A stretch of 64,000 nt of DNA from Amanita rubescens. Its lineage: Eukaryota; Basidiomycota; Agaricomycetes; Agaricales; Amanitaceae. The stretch is from NCBI GenBank assembly GCA_015039365.1, contig WION01000146.1, positions 1 to 64,000 of the forward strand, given 5' to 3'. The notes beneath the pieces are model-generated. The model ran no database searches. It saw only the letters and a list, made by a program, of their open reading frames with translations, and had not been told where the DNA came from. How positions within the stretch are numbered: the first letter of the stretch is position 1; each line of letters opens with the position of its first letter. The translations under genes were made by a program, and so were the position numbers. Shown here piece after piece: positions 10,805 through 22,093 of the stretch.

Positions 10805-13084
10805 ATGACGACGCCATTTGAGAAATATTTGCAAGACGCCGACTATCCACCATACGAAATGGCTCCTCTAGATCCCTTTGATGCCAGAGTACAATTCCAA
10901 CTCCCCCAATTCATGTACACTGGTCCTCCCCCCCTCGCACACGGTGGTGGAGCAGAGGTTCTTCCTCTCGGCACGTTCAATCACACCGACAGCCTGGCCG
11001 CGTCATGGTTTGCGAACAACAATGGCTTCTCGCCCGATGAGGCGTGGGTATCGCTTTCTATATCCCTAGTAGGTTCGCGAGAGAGAATTGATTCGCCTGA
11101 CAGATACATCTCTTCCTCTCTTCGATCGTATTACGCACCCCCCGCCGAGTCGTACATTTTGGATCACCAACAACACCCAAGTCATTGCCAGGAATCACTG
11201 TATGATCTGACGTTGCAGCAGCAGCAGCAGCATTTGGCGCCAATGCCAATACTAGCGCCACCGCCGCAAACGACAGCGCATGATGGTACTAACGTTTACT
11301 TGGAGGAGGAGCCTGATAGTAGAGATCAGCACCCACTAGTACCCGCACCATCCCCACACGGCCTAGTCGTTTACTCTGCCACGGGTTTTGATGTTCTCTC
11401 CATTCTAGCTCGCGTTGCCACACGCCCCCATCCGCGGGTTATACTCGGCCCAGTCGACCTTACCTGTTCCTTTGTTGTCGTCGACGTACGGAGACACGAC
11501 CACCCGATCGTTTATTGCTCTCCGAGTTTTTGCAGGTTGACGGGCTATACCGAGCCGGAAGTGCTCGGGCGCAACTGCCGCTTCTTGCAGAGCCCAGATG
11601 GGCAAATGCAAAGAGGCGAGCCGCGACGGTTTACATCTCACGAGGCTGTTGCTCACTTGAAGAAGCACCTGGTAGCAGACAAGGAGTGCCAAACAAGAAT
11701 TATTAATTATCGAAAAGGCGGCAGTGCGTTCATTAACCTTGTTACGGTTATACCTATCGGCGGAGGTGTTTCTGGTTTGCCGCACGAGGAGAACGAGGTG
11801 GTGTATCATGTTGGATTTCAGGTGGATTTGACGGAACAGCCGCAGCGGTTGTTGCATTATAGTCCGCCTACTCCGTACGGGGGAGGAGGAGGACACGGTA
11901 GCCTACTTCTCGGCGGATCGGCGACGGGAGGAGCAAAAAAGGCGCAAATTGCCCAGCCTTTCATATCCAAGACGCTAAAAAAGATGCTAGCCGATTCCGA
12001 GTTTGTGCGTTCTATTCCCATTACGAGTTCGACGACAGTGCCTCTGCCTGCTTCTACGTCTTCTGCGGGCGTTGCTGCTGCTGCTGGAGACAAGGGTGAT
12101 GGGGTAGAGTCTAATCAGTGGCTCAACCTCATGCTTCTCGAGACGTGTTCAGACTTTGTGCACGTTGTTTCGCTCAAAGGCAGTTTTTTGTATGTGGCTC
12201 CGAGCGTGAGGAGAGTGTTGGGGTACGAGCCGGAGGAGATGGTAGGTGGGAGTTTAGCGGATTTGGCGCATCCGGAGGATGTGGTTCCGCTTATGAGGGA
12301 GTTGAAGGAGAGTAGCTCGACGGGTGGGTCGTCGTCGTCGTTGATGATGCCAGAGTGCGGACAGCAGCAGCAACTATCACCATCGGCGAGTTCACCGCCA
12401 TTGTCGATCTCTCCGCGGACGGTGGATCTCCTTTTCAGAGCACGTACCAAGGCGGGGGTGTACGTGTGGGTTGAATGCCGGGGTCGGCTGTTCGTTGAGC
12501 CTGGAAAAGGGCGAAAAGCGATTATATTGAGCGGGCGAGCGCGGGAGATGCCGCAATTGAGGTGTGCGATGGTGCATCGAGGAGAGCGAGAGTTTTGGTG
12601 TATGGTGGTTGGAGGAGTGTTTGTTGTTGTTGGGTCGCGGGTGAAGGAAGTGCTTGGGTGGAATGCGGGAGAATTGGTTGGGAGGGCTATTGGGAGTGTG
12701 GTGTGTGGCGGAGTAGGTGAGGAGGGAGTGGAGGGAGGAGTGGTGAGGAGGCTGAGGAGGGCAGATGGAGCGGTTGTGGAAGGGAGGGTGGTATTGTATC
12801 GCGGGAAGCGGGAAGCGGGTGCGGTGCTCGATGCGTGTCCGGGCATCGCTCGTTGGCCGGTGATCTGTCAGATCAAGCTCGACGATTCGCTCCGCATCGG
12901 TGAGACGGACGTGTTTGAAGAACTCGAGACGAGCAGGGGGTCTAGTTGGCAATACGAATTGCAGCAGTTGAGGTTTGCGAATCAGAGGATGGAGGACGAG
13001 GTTTGTCTGTTGGAAGCTCATGTGCAAGCTGCGGCTGCTGGAGGACCACGGGGTGTTAAACGATCTTGGGGAAACATGGACTGA
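10805..13084 (+). CDS. wc-1: White collar-1-type LOV/PAS blue-light photoreceptor, no GATA finger
   Basis: 759 residues from the ATG at 10805 (MTTPFEKYLQ). Another in-frame ATG at 10754 lies in what looks like leader. The LOV domain is at about residues 205-345 and has the flavin-adduct motif GRNCRFLQ with the reactive cysteine. A second PAS is at about 440-590, with a Gln/Ser-rich insert. A third, weaker PAS follows at about 590-660. The C-terminus is a short coiled coil (YELQQLRFANQRMEDEV) and has no zinc finger. Ascomycete WC-1 ends in a GATA finger and basidiomycete WC-1 is known to lack it, so DNA contact would come from a WC-2 partner. A CAG run near 11215 encodes poly-Gln. The 11050-11140 segment is unlike coding sequence and may contain an intron. 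It converges on the PDK gene with only 50 bp between stop codons. Confidence 0.88.
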   Translation: MTTPFEKYLQDADYPPYEMAPLDPFDARVQFQLPQFMYTGPPPLAHGGGAEVLPLGTFNHTDSLAASWFANNNGFSPDEAWVSLSISLVGSRERIDSPDRYISSSLRSYYAPPAESYILDHQQHPSHCQESLYDLTLQQQQQHLAPMPILAPPPQTTAHDGTNVYLEEEPDSRDQHPLVPAPSPHGLVVYSATGFDVLSILARVATRPHPRVILGPVDLTCSFVVVDVRRHDHPIVYCSPSFCRLTGYTEPEVLGRNCRFLQSPDGQMQRGEPRRFTSHEAVAHLKKHLVADKECQTRIINYRKGGSAFINLVTVIPIGGGVSGLPHEENEVVYHVGFQVDLTEQPQRLLHYSPPTPYGGGGGHGSLLLGGSATGGAKKAQIAQPFISKTLKKMLADSEFVRSIPITSSTTVPLPASTSSAGVAAAAGDKGDGVESNQWLNLMLLETCSDFVHVVSLKGSFLYVAPSVRRVLGYEPEEMVGGSLADLAHPEDVVPLMRELKESSSTGGSSSSLMMPECGQQQQLSPSASSPPLSISPRTVDLLFRARTKAGVYVWVECRGRLFVEPGKGRKAIILSGRAREMPQLRCAMVHRGEREFWCMVVGGVFVVVGSRVKEVLGWNAGELVGRAIGSVVCGGVGEEGVEGGVVRRLRRADGAVVEGRVVLYRGKREAGAVLDACPGIARWPVICQIKLDDSLRIGETDVFEELETSRGSSWQYELQQLRFANQRMEDEVCLLEAHVQAAAAGGPRGVKRSWGNMD

Positions 13085-13134
13085 TGATTTTACAGTAAAG
13101 TACTACATATATATATTACTTGTGGAATGGAATA

Positions 13135-14624
13135 CTATGGAAGTGGTTCTCTGCTCGAGGAAAGTCTATTGAGATGGATGTAAACGTCCGTCCCGAAACC
13201 GTCCATCGAAATCAACTTAAGATCTCCGCCAAAGTAACGAGCGTAAAGTCTCGATAGAGGAAGACCGTACCCAAAGCCGGCCATGGGTGCCTTGAAATCG
13301 CTCGCGTAATCTTGGTCAACCTGAAGGTTGTTCATGGTGGTGTACATGTACGTCCAAATGAGGGGGATGGCGCTCCGCGGGATGCCACCGCCCTCATCTG
13401 AAATCTTGATCGTGATGTCTTCCTTGCCTTCGACGACGACGACTTTGATCGGCGGGAAATGTTCTTCGCTCTCCACGCCGTGTCGCTCGACGACGGCTCT
13501 GAGCGAGTTCTTGAGCAGTTCGAAAACGATGTGGGACAAGTGTCCTGGGACGTATGCAAAGGTGAGGTTGCGAGGGCAGATGAGTTGAACTGGGGGTCCC
13601 TTGAACATCGCGTAGTGCTCTTCGCATACGAACCTGGCGTTTTCGATCGATTCTTGGACAATGTCATGGACGTTTGCTTGGGTGCAGATGATGCCTACGT
13701 AGTCGTCGTGGCATTGGTGGGTGTTGAGCGCGACGTGTTGGCCGATGAGGAAGCGGATGCCTATGCGGGACATGTAGAATCTATCTAGCCATGCTTGGAT
13801 ATCGAGGTCGATGTTCTGCGCGCCCATGAGGCGTTTCCATTCGAGTACGCCTTGGGCGACAGTTGTGACGGTTGGGTCGTGACGGGTCTTGACCAAATGC
13901 AAGAGTTTGGTAAATCGGGAATTAAAGTCGTATACTTCCGGAGGGTAGGTGGAAAGGTCTGTACGGGAATAGTATCGTCGTTCCATGGGTACGCGAAGAC
14001 GAAGTTTGGATGAAGAAGGGTGAGAAAAGGTGTAAGCTGCGGAAGATGCTGATGCTGATGATTGTGATGATGATTTCTGTTGACGTGCACGGAGTTGGGA
14101 CTGGAAGTGGTGCGGATAGGGGTACGGAGAGTCATCTTCGTCATTGGAGGGGTTAGGGGTAGATTCCGGGAGCGTGGTATCGTCCTGGCGTTGGGATAGA
14201 ATTGCCTGACGAACGTGATCAGGCAGGACGACTGGGGGGAAGTTGATAAGTTCCTGAGAGAGAGTTGTTCATGAGCGAAGAACAAGGATATAGAAAAGAC
14301 GGACCTCGAAAGATTGGGCATACCAATTCTTGACTTTCTTAATGGAAGACATTTCGCTGAGATTGTGGGGCAGTTCATCGAGTTCTTTGACTCTGTGTGC
14401 AAGCCTGACTGGTAGTTCTTCTGCTAGATGTGTTAATACAGGAGCAGGAGAGAGTATGACAAGACCAGACCTGCAAGGAATTGCGAAGCTCTCAACAAGG
14501 TGCCCTGACTTGGGTTCTGTCCAAAGAGGACCATCTGCTGGAGAGAGACTCCAGTTTGTGGAAATGAGGCAAAGTAATGAATCTTGTCCCAAAGGGCAGA
14601 TTTGATACGGAATGAGGCGGACAT
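13135..14624 (-). CDS. mitochondrial pyruvate dehydrogenase kinase family (PDK/BCKDK)
   Basis: GHKL-fold serine kinase that phosphorylates the E1 subunit of pyruvate (or branched-chain 2-oxoacid) dehydrogenase in the mitochondrial matrix. The start MSASFRIKSALW is at 14624, followed by an exon with QTGVSLQQMVLFGQ, typical of PDK N-terminal helices. The large last exon (to 13135) has the allosteric helix bundle, then HIVFELLKNSLRAV (N-box), ISDEGGGIPR (G1) and GFGYGLPLSRLYARYFGG (G2). The Ser/Gln-rich insert near 14030-14150 (SSSQSSASASSAA) is unusual in length. PDK fits better than BCKDK but the two cannot be split here. Confidence 0.9.
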
Positions 14625-15816
14625 TGCAAGTAGTAGATGCAAGACAGCATACGGGTGTCGGAAGAGTACCGGACAATCGTTATTCCCACGATGCACACGA
14701 CCACGATAATCACAGTGTTTCCCCGCACTCTACCGCACTACATATACACAAACAGCGGCGTCTTACAGCACCGGTATCGTCAGGCCCGAAACTCCATAAC
14801 CATCTGATTCCTGTCAACGTTGGTCACTCTGCTTCCGGATCAATCTTCCGATTCCAGCGCTTCCCTACCGTTCCTAACGGGAGCAACTCCCGACATTCTC
14901 ATTGTAGGCGCTGTCAGGTACGAGCCGCGGATACCCTCGCCAGGCTATATAGCTACTTTTTGCTCGACACGATCGTGGGTTTTACGCCCTTGCCCAACGC
15001 AATGCGCATGTAGCCACCACCGTTAGCCTTGGGAGAGCGGTAAACCGTCAAGGGCATGTGATTCTGACATTACAAGTTATAACTCTCTGCACGTGAAACT
15101 GCTCCGCAGACGACACTATACCGGTCTCAACCTACACGGACTTTGCATCTGGAAGGGACGCCTTGCTTCGCTTATCGAATGTCGATCAGGGCTTGAATCA
15201 ATGCTTAACATTGCAGTGTGAAGAACGCGTAGCTCGGCTATTTCATCAAGTTGTTTACGCCGGACGCGGATGTTTCTCTTCTAATGCGACTTTGAAAAAA
15301 CGTCTTTTGTACCCTGCTCCAGATTCAATGACACTCCGCATACAATAGAAAAAGTACTCTGGAGTCTGCATCAGTTGGTTCTGATGTTACTACAAGTGAC
15401 ATCACGATATCAATGATGTCATGAGCTGTTTGCGCTGCTTTCTTGTTAACGTTATAGCAAGCCTCGAGGCAGTCACGCGCCTTGAAGGGATGGATGGACG
15501 TGTTGGTCGACAAGATGTCCCGATATTGTGATCTAGACCAGAAGCTGACGTTTTATACTACCATTCGGGGTAGATTTCGGTATCTTGTGTCATGCTATTA
15601 TTCTCTGGCGCCGTGTTCGCGAAGCCTTATCCGATGCAGCTATCAAACTACATTCAGCACCTTCTACTTGACAGTGCCACCTTGTCACTAACGTATTGTT
15701 GAGCGGACAATGAAGCGACGAGGTACGATGACCAGACATTGAATACAACTAACCGTTATATTCTAAACTAAAAATATCGTAGATGAAATAATAATGTTAA
15801 GTACAAATCCAGGAGT
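14625..15816. other. 1.2-kb intergenic region, no supported gene
   Basis: Contains only short frames. One plus-strand frame near 14895 reads PDILIVGA, which recalls the first strand of a Rossmann FAD fold, but the glycine loop does not follow. Another frame at 15163-15348 looks protein-like without a family. A decayed gene is possible but not supported. Confidence 0.3.
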
Positions 15817-17454
15817 TTAGATCATGTAAGTAACCATGCCGAAGACGTCGTTTGGGTCTGAATTGATCTAAAGTTAGCACTGCACCTTTCCATTTTTGAA
15901 TGACTAGCTTACCTAGTGGTAGCCCAGCGTGCCTAATAGGAGTTCCGATATCGAGCTTTTGAATCTGTTCCAACTGACCAACCCCATTTATATTGAAGAC
16001 TTCAAGGGCGGAGTTGTTACCTGCTAGGAGGTACATTCGCCTGGAAGCCAAATCAGTCCTCGAGGTCACCGCTTGGGTTACGCCAACAGCTTACTCCTGT
16101 CCGAGAACGTGGTTGATCTCAAAGTGAAGGGGACCATCGTATTCGTCCAAAAGATGAGACTTTGCCGCAATATAAACGTTAGCAAAGGTTATCAAAGAAG
16201 ACGCATGATTGGCATACTTTGACAAGCGTCCCCTTCAAATTTTCGTCAACATTTATTTCGTATATCATCGAAGTACCGAAATCGGTGAGATAAAAGTTTT
16301 TGGTGATAACGCTGTAACCGATCCAACAGGTTGCTTCTTGGCCGGGGATCAACACACTTTGTCCTTTAACCGCCGGGTCGTGAATGGCAGCTGCCAGGTC
16401 GAAGATGACATAGCCCGTGAATGAGTCTGGAACAATGAGCGCATTCATACCAGGGATCTCTGAAATTCCACAGCCCGACACACCACCGATAACGGTGTTG
16501 AAGTTTTCAGATAATGATCCATCAGGGTTTATGTCCCATTCTGCCAGGTGACCTGGCGTTACTGGAGTGTTAAATTGGGCGCCCTTTACGATTACGACGA
16601 GCGCTGTGTCGTATTTTCTGAATATTACTTGACCAACTGTATTGTCTGGGCCGGAGGGGGGTGTAGTTTGTTCGAGGTTCAAATACCGTGTCGCGTTTGC
16701 CAGAGGGGTAAGACCTATCTTTGGATCAAATTGGAAGCAGCTACGAAGGTTTCAGCCATCAAGCGGTACGATCAATTATATCATGTCCTTACCTTACACC
16801 ATTGATAGTGCCCGAGTTCAGGGCGCAAACCATGTTACCAACTTCGTTTATTGCGACTGAGACGGGAAAGTCGCCCCCGCTGTATACAGGACTGCCAATC
16901 ATGACCAAATTCGTGGGGTTGGTCTGGTCGACTTGAAATGCCGTGATAGTGTTGGATCCCGCCTATTCTTTCGTAAGTTCAATTATCAGGCATTCGGAGA
17001 AGATGCTTACTTACATTCACGGCGATTACAACGTCGTATGTCTTAGAACTTATCATCGCGCCTTGACTGAATAGAGCGTCTGGAGTGGGTCCTACACCGT
17101 GACTACCATTTCCTCCAGTATAATATCCCTTGGCGAGAGTCTTCAAACAGCGTCAAAAGATTTACTTTGTGACATCTCGAATTACATACCAGTTTTGCAT
17201 CGGGCCCGATGTCTGCTGAGAAAACGTAATTGCCGCTCGGATCGTTGGACATGACTACATGAATCGTCAGGCATCTGGAGTGTCACAAGACATGAAGTGT
17301 ACTTACAGTACGCAGCACCAATGCTGGCAGTGGGGGCGTCAGAGAACGTGACGCTGTTTTGCCGTGCGGCTACAGCCAGTCCAGCTACAGCTTGAAAGAG
17401 TGGAGAGAGGCAATTGGCCAAAACTATAGCCGTCTTCAAGGTGATCTTCAACAT
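15817..17454 (-). CDS. secreted lactonase-like seven-bladed beta-propeller protein
   Basis: Starts MLKITLKTAIVLAN at 17454 with a hydrophobic signal peptide ending near QAVAGLAVA. Six to eight short exons follow. The last exon is GT-AG spliced, reads DPNDVFGMVTYMI and stops at 15817-15819. Repeated blade-like strands are visible: YDVVIAVN (about 17030), NTITAFQVD (about 16940), GHLAEWDINPDGSLSEN (about 16530) and NSALEVFNINGVGQL (about 16000). The pattern matches fungal secreted lactonase/3-carboxymuconate-cyclase-like propellers (Lactonase family, PF10282 type). Many basidiomycetes have such secreted copies with unproven activity, so catalysis is not claimed. Confidence 0.7.
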
Positions 17455-18679
17455 GTTTTGCCGTTACTCTAACTAATCAGCACTCGCGACGCACGTTTTA
17501 TACCTTGGTGGAACTTGACTCTGCGCCATATGTCATTTTCTCATCGCGACACAACATCAGAACGACAAGAAGTTTGTAACCAAGGTGAATCCTTTTTTTT
17601 TTTTTTCACGAATGGTGCGCTAAAGGATAATGACCTGCTGAGGCATGGAAACTTATTCCGAAGATATGGATAGGGACTCAACCGGAGAATCATCAAATTC
17701 AGTCTTCAGCTGATCGAACGATGACGACCTGGCAGCAAGTAAGTATGTGCAAGTCGGTCAATTCTATTGCCCTTCATGCCGGGCCCCGTGTTAATGGCGA
17801 CTTGTGATATCATTTGCATGGAAATAATCGCTCGAGCCTGTCAGGTTCCTTTTATTGTCCCACTGTCTCACGAGAGAGTCATCAACCAGCGGCGTCAATC
17901 CTGTAGATCTGTCACTGCACTCTGCCAGCAAATATTATTAATCCTGACAGCTTACCACACTCTTCGATTCACTTGGAAGGCTAGAACGTGAAGGAATTGT
18001 ACTTGAGTGCTCTGGACAACATTGGCAGACAGTGTGACGCACTGGCGCTACTGACATGACAGACATGACGGAGCTGATCAATCAAAATGGCGAAAGGCTA
18101 TATTAAGAGTAGATATCTATTTAGCAATCTCCCAAGTCCATCTGTCCCATCATGTATTTTTTGCAGGTTCTCGGCACCGAGTACATACAATTACTCAGAG
18201 CAGGCTCTACTCTTCGGGTTCCTCCGTCATACCCGTCGTAAACATGACGCAGCCTTCGCTCCCTCACTTACGAACGTAGAGTCCGTTACGCTCCTTTTCC
18301 GCTTCGTCTTGATTACCAGGCATTGGAGCTCTCATGAACTCGGCCAAGTACTAGTGATGTTCCAAGAGTTTTGAATTGGCGGCTTTCTGGCGGCGCCGTC
18401 GTTTGCGGATATCCGCATCTTACTCGTTGACGCTGATGAGATGCCACTTCCCCATTCCGCCTCGCGTCACCTCTGACGGTCAAGAGTAACAGAGAGCTAG
18501 CGAACCAATCATGTTGTCTCCGTTACCATCCGGATCCCAAGTCAAACGGTCCCCTGAGTCCCGAGGCATCTGCTCTGAGGTTTACAACCATTTCAGCGTC
18601 ATGATAACTGCGGGCTGAACCAAATAACTAATCAATAATACGACCCAATTGACCGACTTACAGTTACCGTGTTGCATTA
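17455..18679. other. 1.2-kb intergenic region
   Basis: No convincing coding frame on either strand. An uninterrupted T run sits near 17587-17604. A plus-strand frame at 18087-18374 has no recognisable domain. Confidence 0.35.
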
Positions 18680-20095
18680 CACTGGTAGTTGGACAATTAC
18701 ATCACGCGTCACTACAGCCACCATTTTCAGCCCATAATCTTAAGACTATGCCTTGTTTTCATGGCACAGTTGTCTTAGACTTTCCCCTTGGGTTTTTGCA
18801 TAGCTATTAGTCTAAGCCTACAGTAGTCCAACTCGCATGATAGTCTTAGCCTATTACATTGATAATGATTAGGTGATAGACTGTCTTGGCCACAAAGTGA
18901 TGTAAGTCTACCAGCAAAATCAAAGACGACCAACTTTCGCATCCACGTTTACGGTAGCGAGCCTAGTATAAAAGATGTGATTAGCCCATTCAGGGTTCTG
19001 GCGCAATGACGTACCACCCGGCCGTGCACGGGGTTTCGTTAGCCTCACCGGGTATGGAATAGGCTTAGTACGCACTTGAGTGGGTGGCGGGGGGTGTGGT
19101 TCAGACCCTAGAGCTTTTTTGGGCTGTTTGGGGTGCGCGGAGCTTTGTTAACCTTGCTGGGCATGGAATGGACATGGTGCATACCTGGGTGGGCAGCGGT
19201 GGGGGGTTTCGGGGCGCATTGGGTCACACACGAGGCACTGTTTGCGCGGGACTTTGTTAGCCTCGGTGGGTATTGGGATGGATGCGGTACGCACCTGGGC
19301 AGCGGGGGAGCAGTTTGGGTGGCAGCCTCTTGGGTGCAGGCGTAGGATGATACATTCCTGGGTGAGCGGCGGGATGGGAGCGAGAAGGTGGTGGTGGCAG
19401 ACTGAGAGAAACGCGAAGCACAAAGGACAACTGATTGGTGTCACATGTCACATATCACACTTGCGATAGTTCTCTGACTCCGAGTCCACACCTGAACATC
19501 GCATCAAACGAAGCCCCGCGCGCCTCATACTCTCCTACCGCCCTTCAACAAAGCCCAAAACAGCCCACTGCAATGATCCAGGTGCATACAGCACCCACCC
19601 CTTCCCTGCTGCGATGCTAACAAAGTCCTGCGCACCCCAAACAGGCCACTGCCACGAACAAAGCCTCAAGCTGCTCCCACTGCTGTCCAGGTGCGTACCA
19701 CGTCTATCACAGGCCCAGTGAGGCTAACAAAGATTCGCACACCCCAAACAGCCCACCGTGTGTGATCAAACGCACGCTGAAACCGCCCACCACTGCCCAC
19801 CGCCGCCCACCAAGCCTCGTGTACCCTAAAACCTTGCACTCCCGGAAGCCCCACACCACCCACCAACCCTTCTGTGTACATCACCCATCCGGCCTGCTGT
19901 AATCAACTGTACCTTACACATAGCCCAAGACTGTAAATAAATATATTATAAGTATAGTAGGCTAAGACTACCAGCTATATACTATTCACGTAGCCAAAAA
20001 CATAGGCTAAGTCTAATATCGGAATACGGGGCTAATCTTAGATCATTGTTCCGTAAATTTACGGGTAGTCTTGAGACTACCAACTGATATCACCG
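18680..20095. mobile_element. large fold-back (imperfect palindrome) element, about 1.4 kb
   Basis: The outer arms are AT-rich and related in inverted orientation. TAGTCTTAGCCTATTACATT near 18840 matches the reverse complement of the 19945-19965 region (TAGTCTTAGCCTACTATACT), and GTAGTTGG near 18690 matches CAACTACC-type sequence near 20075. Inside lie GC-rich arms carrying a repeated module of about 60-110 bp, with core GACTTTGTTAGCCTCGGTGG followed by GTACGCACCTGGGCAGCGG. The module occurs about three times forward (19030, 19138, 19251) and two to three times inverted (about 19610, 19725). The centre is near 19480. No transposase is encoded, and the open frames here are by-products of GC-rich repeats. 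Confidence 0.6.
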
Positions 20096-22093
20096 CTACA
20101 GCCTATGCATGCCTGTGGTTGAAGCATTAATGGATATTTGGAATTGTACAAAAGATGCAGGAAAGCGTTCCTGATTACATCGGACATTTCCATAAAAAAG
20201 ATGGAGGATATGGCTAATTCACAGGAATCTGTTGCAGCCAGTGGTTACTAGGACTTGGATCATTTACGCTAGTATTGCCGCACTACTTTTCGTGTCGACT
20301 CAATTAACAGGAAGACAACACATCTACTCAATGGTGCAACGTGTATACATGTCTATAATCAAACAACTCAAGGTATTATCACGAAAGCAACCGATAGCAT
20401 AGTAGCAACGTAGCATGACCGTCAACCTTAGACGCTGTTGCGTTATGTTCCGTTCTGCCGATCCAAAAGATCTTGCCCATTGACCCTATCCTTGCTAATA
20501 AGCTTCGCCACTGTTGGCCTGTGCACAGGTATATTATAATCCTGATTCCTCTTGAAATCCGCGAGGATACGCCACCGGTGGTTCTTGTTCGGGGAATGAA
20601 AAGTAGCTGTAAAAGATCGGTGAGCCAGCGAAAAGCATATATCAATTGACTCACGTATCGCTCCAAACGCCATAGTGCTGGCCATAAGACGGTGGCTGAG
20701 ACCGTTCCCATGTACGCCTACAATGAACTATCAGCTCTCGTTACTTAACTAAAAGAGCAACGAACGGGACTCACCGTCGTCCTGGCCGCAATTTGTATCT
20801 ACTCATCCTTACTTAGAGCCATTCAGCAATGACATGCCTGAATTCCCACTCTGGTTCTTCTTCCAATGTCACCCCGCCTTCCCCTGTATTAGCTGGGCAG
20901 AATTCCGCCTGTCAACCAGCTCCTGAATACGAGACTCTCGTGAGAGTCAGGCGTAAGCTTCCTTCCCCTAGATGGTTGCCTGGAGATGTACGAGATTGTG
21001 ACCTTCTTCGGCCTGGGCAGCAAAGCCTGAAACGCGCCGCTGCGGACTAAATCCGGCGTCACCTCCTTGTCAAGTTGAGCTTGAGGATGTTGCTCGTCCG
21101 ACTGGCCATGATGACTATCCAGTTAACAGCATCCGTACTGTTAACGCTGGAGAATCGCCACACGGCCTCCATCTGCCGGCACGGTAGTTTGTGAGCATAT
21201 ACTGCCACGCTTCGGCAGCAGTTTATTGCGTCCGGGAACCGCAGATGACTCCTCGATGCGAAGCACTTCTATCTACGAGAAGAACGTAAGGGAAATAAAA
21301 TGCTCTCTGAATCTTGTCCGAGTCGTCGGCGGAACGCGTGGAGCGCACAAGGTCTTCCCAGGATAACGGTGATTCAACGGAAAGAGATGGAAACACGGTG
21401 TGTAAGAAGTACCCGTTGAACCCGGGCTTTTTGTCATGCCAACCTTCTTCTTTGGCGTGAACAAAAATGGCGCGGTGAATGGGTGGTGGGGCTGAATCCC
21501 CTTCGGGGAGCGAATGAGCGGGATGGTGATGGTTGCGTGAACGCTCCTTGCCAGAATGCCCGCTACAAAGTGGTAGTACTAGTAACTGCGATAATTATGT
21601 AAGCCGAGTGGCGAGAAGAAACGCAGGAAGCTCACAGTGTTGCCTTTAACTGACAATACCCATAAGCGCTTTCATCCTCAGATCCCGAAGCGGTTTCCAA
21701 GAGGATCTGGAGTGAGATAGGTGGCGATGACAATGGGGTTTTCTGAAGCAGGGCTGAAGAAGAAAGTCCAAACTTGCATGGACGTAGCGCCAAAGAGGAT
21801 GGAGGATGGAGGATCATCAGTGTCAAAACCCGAATCATATTTTCAAATCCTGATGCGTTGATGGCCGTGATGACATCGATGAGCAAGCAGTACCATATTC
21901 TTCTAGGCTCCCGTTTATATTCAAGCTCCAATCGTGCCTTCATTTCTTGATTTTAACCAGCGTTATTCGCTACCTTCCCGCTGCGCAGTTAAGGAGATAC
22001 CAAATCTGGGTTTTCCGACATGCTTCACGTTCGAAACGCACAGCTGATCACACTGGAGAATAGTTTTACCCCTCACCTATCCCTCGGACCTCC
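20096..22093. other. 2-kb stretch with only weak coding signal
   Basis: A minus-strand set of frames at 20379-20830 could be a small spliced gene (ATG at about 20810, GTGAGT donors near 20772 and 20655), but the phases do not all agree. The frame at 20829-21050 (+) and the minus frame at 21632-21943 have no recognisable family. Sequence at 21955-22093 is the promoter side of the membrane protein gene and is duplicated at 24125-24263. Confidence 0.3.

Noticed and set aside
12115..13027. Long minus-strand ORFs of 243 and 211 codons
   Set aside because: Antisense shadows of the GC-rich WC-1 3' half; Thr/Pro/His-rich low-complexity text, no domain, while the plus strand has clear PAS motifs.
14895..15350. 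Possible FAD-dependent monooxygenase relic (PDILIVGA)
   Set aside because: The GxGxxG loop does not follow and no later family motif was found; eight residues are too few.
19133..19884. Several overlapping ORFs of 60-98 codons on both strands
   Set aside because: All fall in the GC-rich fold-back repeat; open frames follow from composition and repetition, not from coding.
20379..20830. Possible three-exon minus-strand gene
   Set aside because: Attractive donors (GTGAGT) but the exon phases do not give a single continuous frame; kept only as a note in the intergenic entry.
20829..21050. 73-codon plus-strand ORF
   Set aside because: No family resemblance and no splice context supporting extension.
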